A program made the position numbers and the translations under genes. The notes below the pieces were generated by a model. It was not told where the DNA came from and ran no database searches. It saw only the letters and a program-made list of their open reading frames with translations. A DNA stretch of 64,000 nt from an uncultured Pelagibacteraceae bacterium (lineage in GTDB: Bacteria > Pseudomonadota > Alphaproteobacteria > Pelagibacterales > Pelagibacteraceae): positions 1-64,000 of the forward strand of contig CABYVU010000002.1 of the NCBI GenBank assembly GCA_902522525.1, given 5' to 3'. Positions 62,354 to 64,000 of this stretch are shown piece by piece (position 1 is the first letter of the stretch; every line of letters starts with the position of its first letter).

Positions 62354-63121
62354 TTCTAATTCAATAGGGGTGTGATCTGAAGGTTTCTCTCTACCTCTTG
62401 GATATTTATTAATTTTAACATCCTTAATATTTTTTAATAATGAATTGGTTACCAAGAAGTGATCAATCCTCATGCCATTATTTTTTTGCCAAGCTCCACT
62501 TGTGTAATCCCAAAAAGTATACTCTTCTTTATCAGGATAGATATATCGAAATGCATCATGAAATCCTAAATTATACATTTCTCTTAACTTCTTTCTAATT
62601 TCTATTCTATACAATGCATCGTTTTCATACCCTTTAGGATCATGAACATCTTCAGCAGAAGGAATAATATTAAAATCACCTGCAATGATTATATTTTCAT
62701 TTGTTTTTAAAAGAGATTTCAATTTTTTTATTAAACTATCTAACCAATATAATTTATAATCATATTTCTCAGTATCTACTGGATTTCCATTTGGAGTATA
62801 AATATTTATTAGTTTAATTACTTTTGATTTATATTTTATATCAGCTGTAATTATTCTTGATTGTTTATTTTTATCTTTAAAGATATCTTTTTGAATATTA
62901 TCTAATTTTTTTTTTGAAAGTATTGCAACACCGTTATAACTTTTTTGCCCAAATACGTAACTTTCATATTTAATTTTTTTAACATCATCATAAGGATAAG
63001 TTTCATCTTGAGTTTTAATTTCCTGGACTAATACCACGTCAGGATTAAATTTATTTAAGTATTCTTGAACGTTTAATATTCTTGCCCTAATAGAATTTAC
63101 ATTCCAAGAGCTAATAATCAT
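62345..63121 (-). CDS. xth: Exodeoxyribonuclease III
   Basis: A 258-residue AP endonuclease/3' exonuclease. Catalytic segments: SSWNVNSIRAR at the start, LVQEIKT (metal-binding Glu, near residue 33), GDFNIIPS near residue 146, WDYTSGAW, MRIDHFLV and the final KPSDHTPI. The ATG at 63121 is chosen because it starts right at the conserved MIISSWN; the stop of the upstream gene overlaps it (TAATG), giving translational coupling. It converges on the oxidoreductase gene with a 9-bp overlap. Confidence 0.95.
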   Translation of the reverse strand: MIISSWNVNSIRARILNVQEYLNKFNPDVVLVQEIKTQDETYPYDDVKKIKYESYVFGQKSYNGVAILSKKKLDNIQKDIFKDKNKQSRIITADIKYKSKVIKLINIYTPNGNPVDTEKYDYKLYWLDSLIKKLKSLLKTNENIIIAGDFNIIPSAEDVHDPKGYENDALYRIEIRKKLREMYNLGFHDAFRYIYPDKEEYTFWDYTSGAWQKNNGMRIDHFLVTNSLLKNIKDVKINKYPRGREKPSDHTPIELELT

Positions 63122-63438
63122 TAAAGAGAGAATGAAACACCACAACCACAAGAGGACTTGCTTTGTGGGTTGCTAATTTTAAACTGGTCTCCAATTAATT
63201 CTTTTACAAAATCTATTTCTGATCCTTTCAATAGATCTGCTGAAGTTTTATCGATTAAAATCTTTTCGTGTCTTAAGTCATCATCTTGAGGACTTTTATC
63301 AAATGAAAAATCATACTGAAATCCAGAGCAACCACCGCCTTTTATAGCGATTCTAAAAAAAGAACCTTCCTCTTTAGATGCGAGTAGGTTATTTATTTGT
63401 TTTAACGCATTATCTGTAAATTTAATTTCTTTAATCAT
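63121..63438 (-). CDS. erpA: HesB/IscA-family iron-sulfur insertion protein (ErpA-like)
   Basis: A 105-residue Fe-S cluster carrier. The three conserved cysteines are present: one in GGGCSGFQYDF (C36) and two in SSCGCGVSF near the end (C97 and C99). The fold and length match ErpA/IscA. It is coupled to xth by a TAATG overlap and diverges from the dGTPase-like gene, an arrangement frequent in alphaproteobacteria. Confidence 0.92.
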   Translation of the reverse strand: MIKEIKFTDNALKQINNLLASKEEGSFFRIAIKGGGCSGFQYDFSFDKSPQDDDLRHEKILIDKTSADLLKGSEIDFVKELIGDQFKISNPQSKSSCGCGVSFSL

Positions 63439-63488
63439 TATTTATCACTGTTATTACTAATATAATTAATATTTGCCAATTTTAAAGA

Positions 63489-64000
63489 ATGAATAATTAC
63501 TCAAAATTAGGTTCTTTTAGATCTTGTGGACGCTTGATAAAAGAGCCAAATAATAGGTTTAGAACTCCATTTCAAAGAGATAGAGATAGAATTATTCACT
63601 CAGCTTCATTTAGAAGGTTAAAACACAAGACACAGGTATTTGTGAACACAGATGGAGATCATTATAGAACAAGAATAACTCACTCAATGGAGGTTGCTCA
63701 GATTGCTAGATCAATATCAAGATATCTCAATTTAAATGATGATTTGGTAGAAACACTTAGTTTAGCCCATGATATGGGGCACACTCCTTTTGGACACGCT
63801 GGTGAGGACGCTTTAAACGAGTCAATGATTAATCATGGTGGCTTTGATCATAACCTTCAAACTTTAAGAATTGTAATGTTTATTGAAAATAAATACTTAA
63901 AATTCAAGGGTCTAAATTTAACTATAGAAACTCTAGATGGTCTTTTAAAACATAATGGACCTATCAATAATACTGATCACTTAGATACAATAATTGGACT
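63489..64000 (+). CDS. dgt: Deoxyguanosinetriphosphate triphosphohydrolase-like protein, N-terminal part
   Basis: The frame opens with ATG at 63489 and remains open to the window end (170 residues). HD-domain residues are RRLKHKTQV near residue 43, [15 protein letters not shown] near residue 60, and [14 protein letters not shown] near residue 91, which fits the dGTPase-like family. Hydrolysis of dNTPs to nucleosides and triphosphate is the family activity. Its position opposite erpA fits. The rest of the gene is outside the window. Confidence 0.92.
   Translation, partial: MNNYSKLGSFRSCGRLIKEPNNRFRTPFQRDRDRIIHSASFRRLKHKTQVFVNTDGDHYRTRITHSMEVAQIARSISRYLNLNDDLVETLSLAHDMGHTPFGHAGEDALNESMINHGGFDHNLQTLRIVMFIENKYLKFKGLNLTIETLDGLLKHNGPINNTDHLDTIIG

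Overview
The window is bacterial chromosome, very AT-rich (about 30% GC by eye), with overlapping or nearly touching genes, intergenic gaps never above about 170 bp and no mobile elements. Gene content and order (ntrX-trkA-trkH-tRNA-Arg, an aap general amino-acid transporter, short proteins rich in Lys, Asn and Ile, AGA as the main Arg codon) point to a marine SAR11-type alphaproteobacterium (Pelagibacterales), and to a lineage that carries carbon-phosphorus lyase. The assignment is inference from content; no 16S gene is present.

Layout. 1-8.4 kb: end of ntrX, potassium uptake (trkA, trkH), tRNA-Arg, amino-acid ABC transporter aapJQMP, a Cro/CI-type regulator, and tRNA-Asn and tRNA-Cys on the minus strand. 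8.5-14 kb: valS-ilvD-manC in one tight run. 14.2-29.4 kb: a small basic protein, a lipid-kinase-like gene divergent from a PlcP-like phospholipase and an Agt-like glycosyltransferase, then phoR, a secreted unknown, pstSCAB, phoU, phoB, a SixA-like phosphatase, ppk and ppx. 29.5-43 kb: NUDIX and TPR genes, a phosphonoacetaldehyde hydrolase-like gene, glpD, ugpBAEECQ with two ugpE copies, a 2H phosphoesterase, an aquaporin/arsenate-reductase pair, a PhnZ-like HD oxygenase, an MFS transporter and a small secreted protein. 43-55 kb: phosphonate transport and C-P lyase (phnF-C-D-E-E on minus; phnG-H-I-J-K-L-N on plus; a DUF1045 2H protein; phnM). 55-61.3 kb: zinc homeostasis (a thioredoxin-fold isomerase, zur, znuB, znuC; divergent znuA, a COG0523 GTPase, a WD40 protein and an 87-aa protein). 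61.4-64 kb: an Ldh2-family dehydrogenase, xth, a HesB/IscA protein and the start of a dGTPase gene cut by the window edge.

How it works together. About 40 kb (14.5-55 kb) reads as one phosphorus-scavenging district. It holds a sensor/regulator (phoR/phoB/phoU), high-affinity Pi uptake (pst), polyphosphate storage and use (ppk/ppx), glycerophosphodiester uptake and cleavage (ugp), phosphonate uptake and several C-P cleavage routes (C-P lyase, PhnX-like, PhnZ-like), replacement of phospholipids by glycolipids (plcP/agt), and arsenate detoxification (arsC/aqpS), which fits the arsenate entry that phosphate transporters allow. Upstream of pstS and of the phnX-like gene there are three tandem 7-nt units spaced exactly 11 bp apart with consensus NTGTAAY. 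These are candidate PhoB boxes, and weaker versions precede ugpB, the phnZ-like gene and a small secreted gene.

Recurring features are an intercistronic hairpin just after the solute-binding-protein gene in all four operons that start with one (aapJ, pstS, ugpB, phnD), a GC-rich patch inside ilvD, a tandem ugpE duplication with a 47-nt identical tract, and two 2H-type cyclic phosphodiesterase-like genes. One of these is a candidate replacement for the missing phnP. No CRISPR array, rRNA, insertion sequence or known riboswitch was seen, and no stretch over 300 bp lacks a gene.
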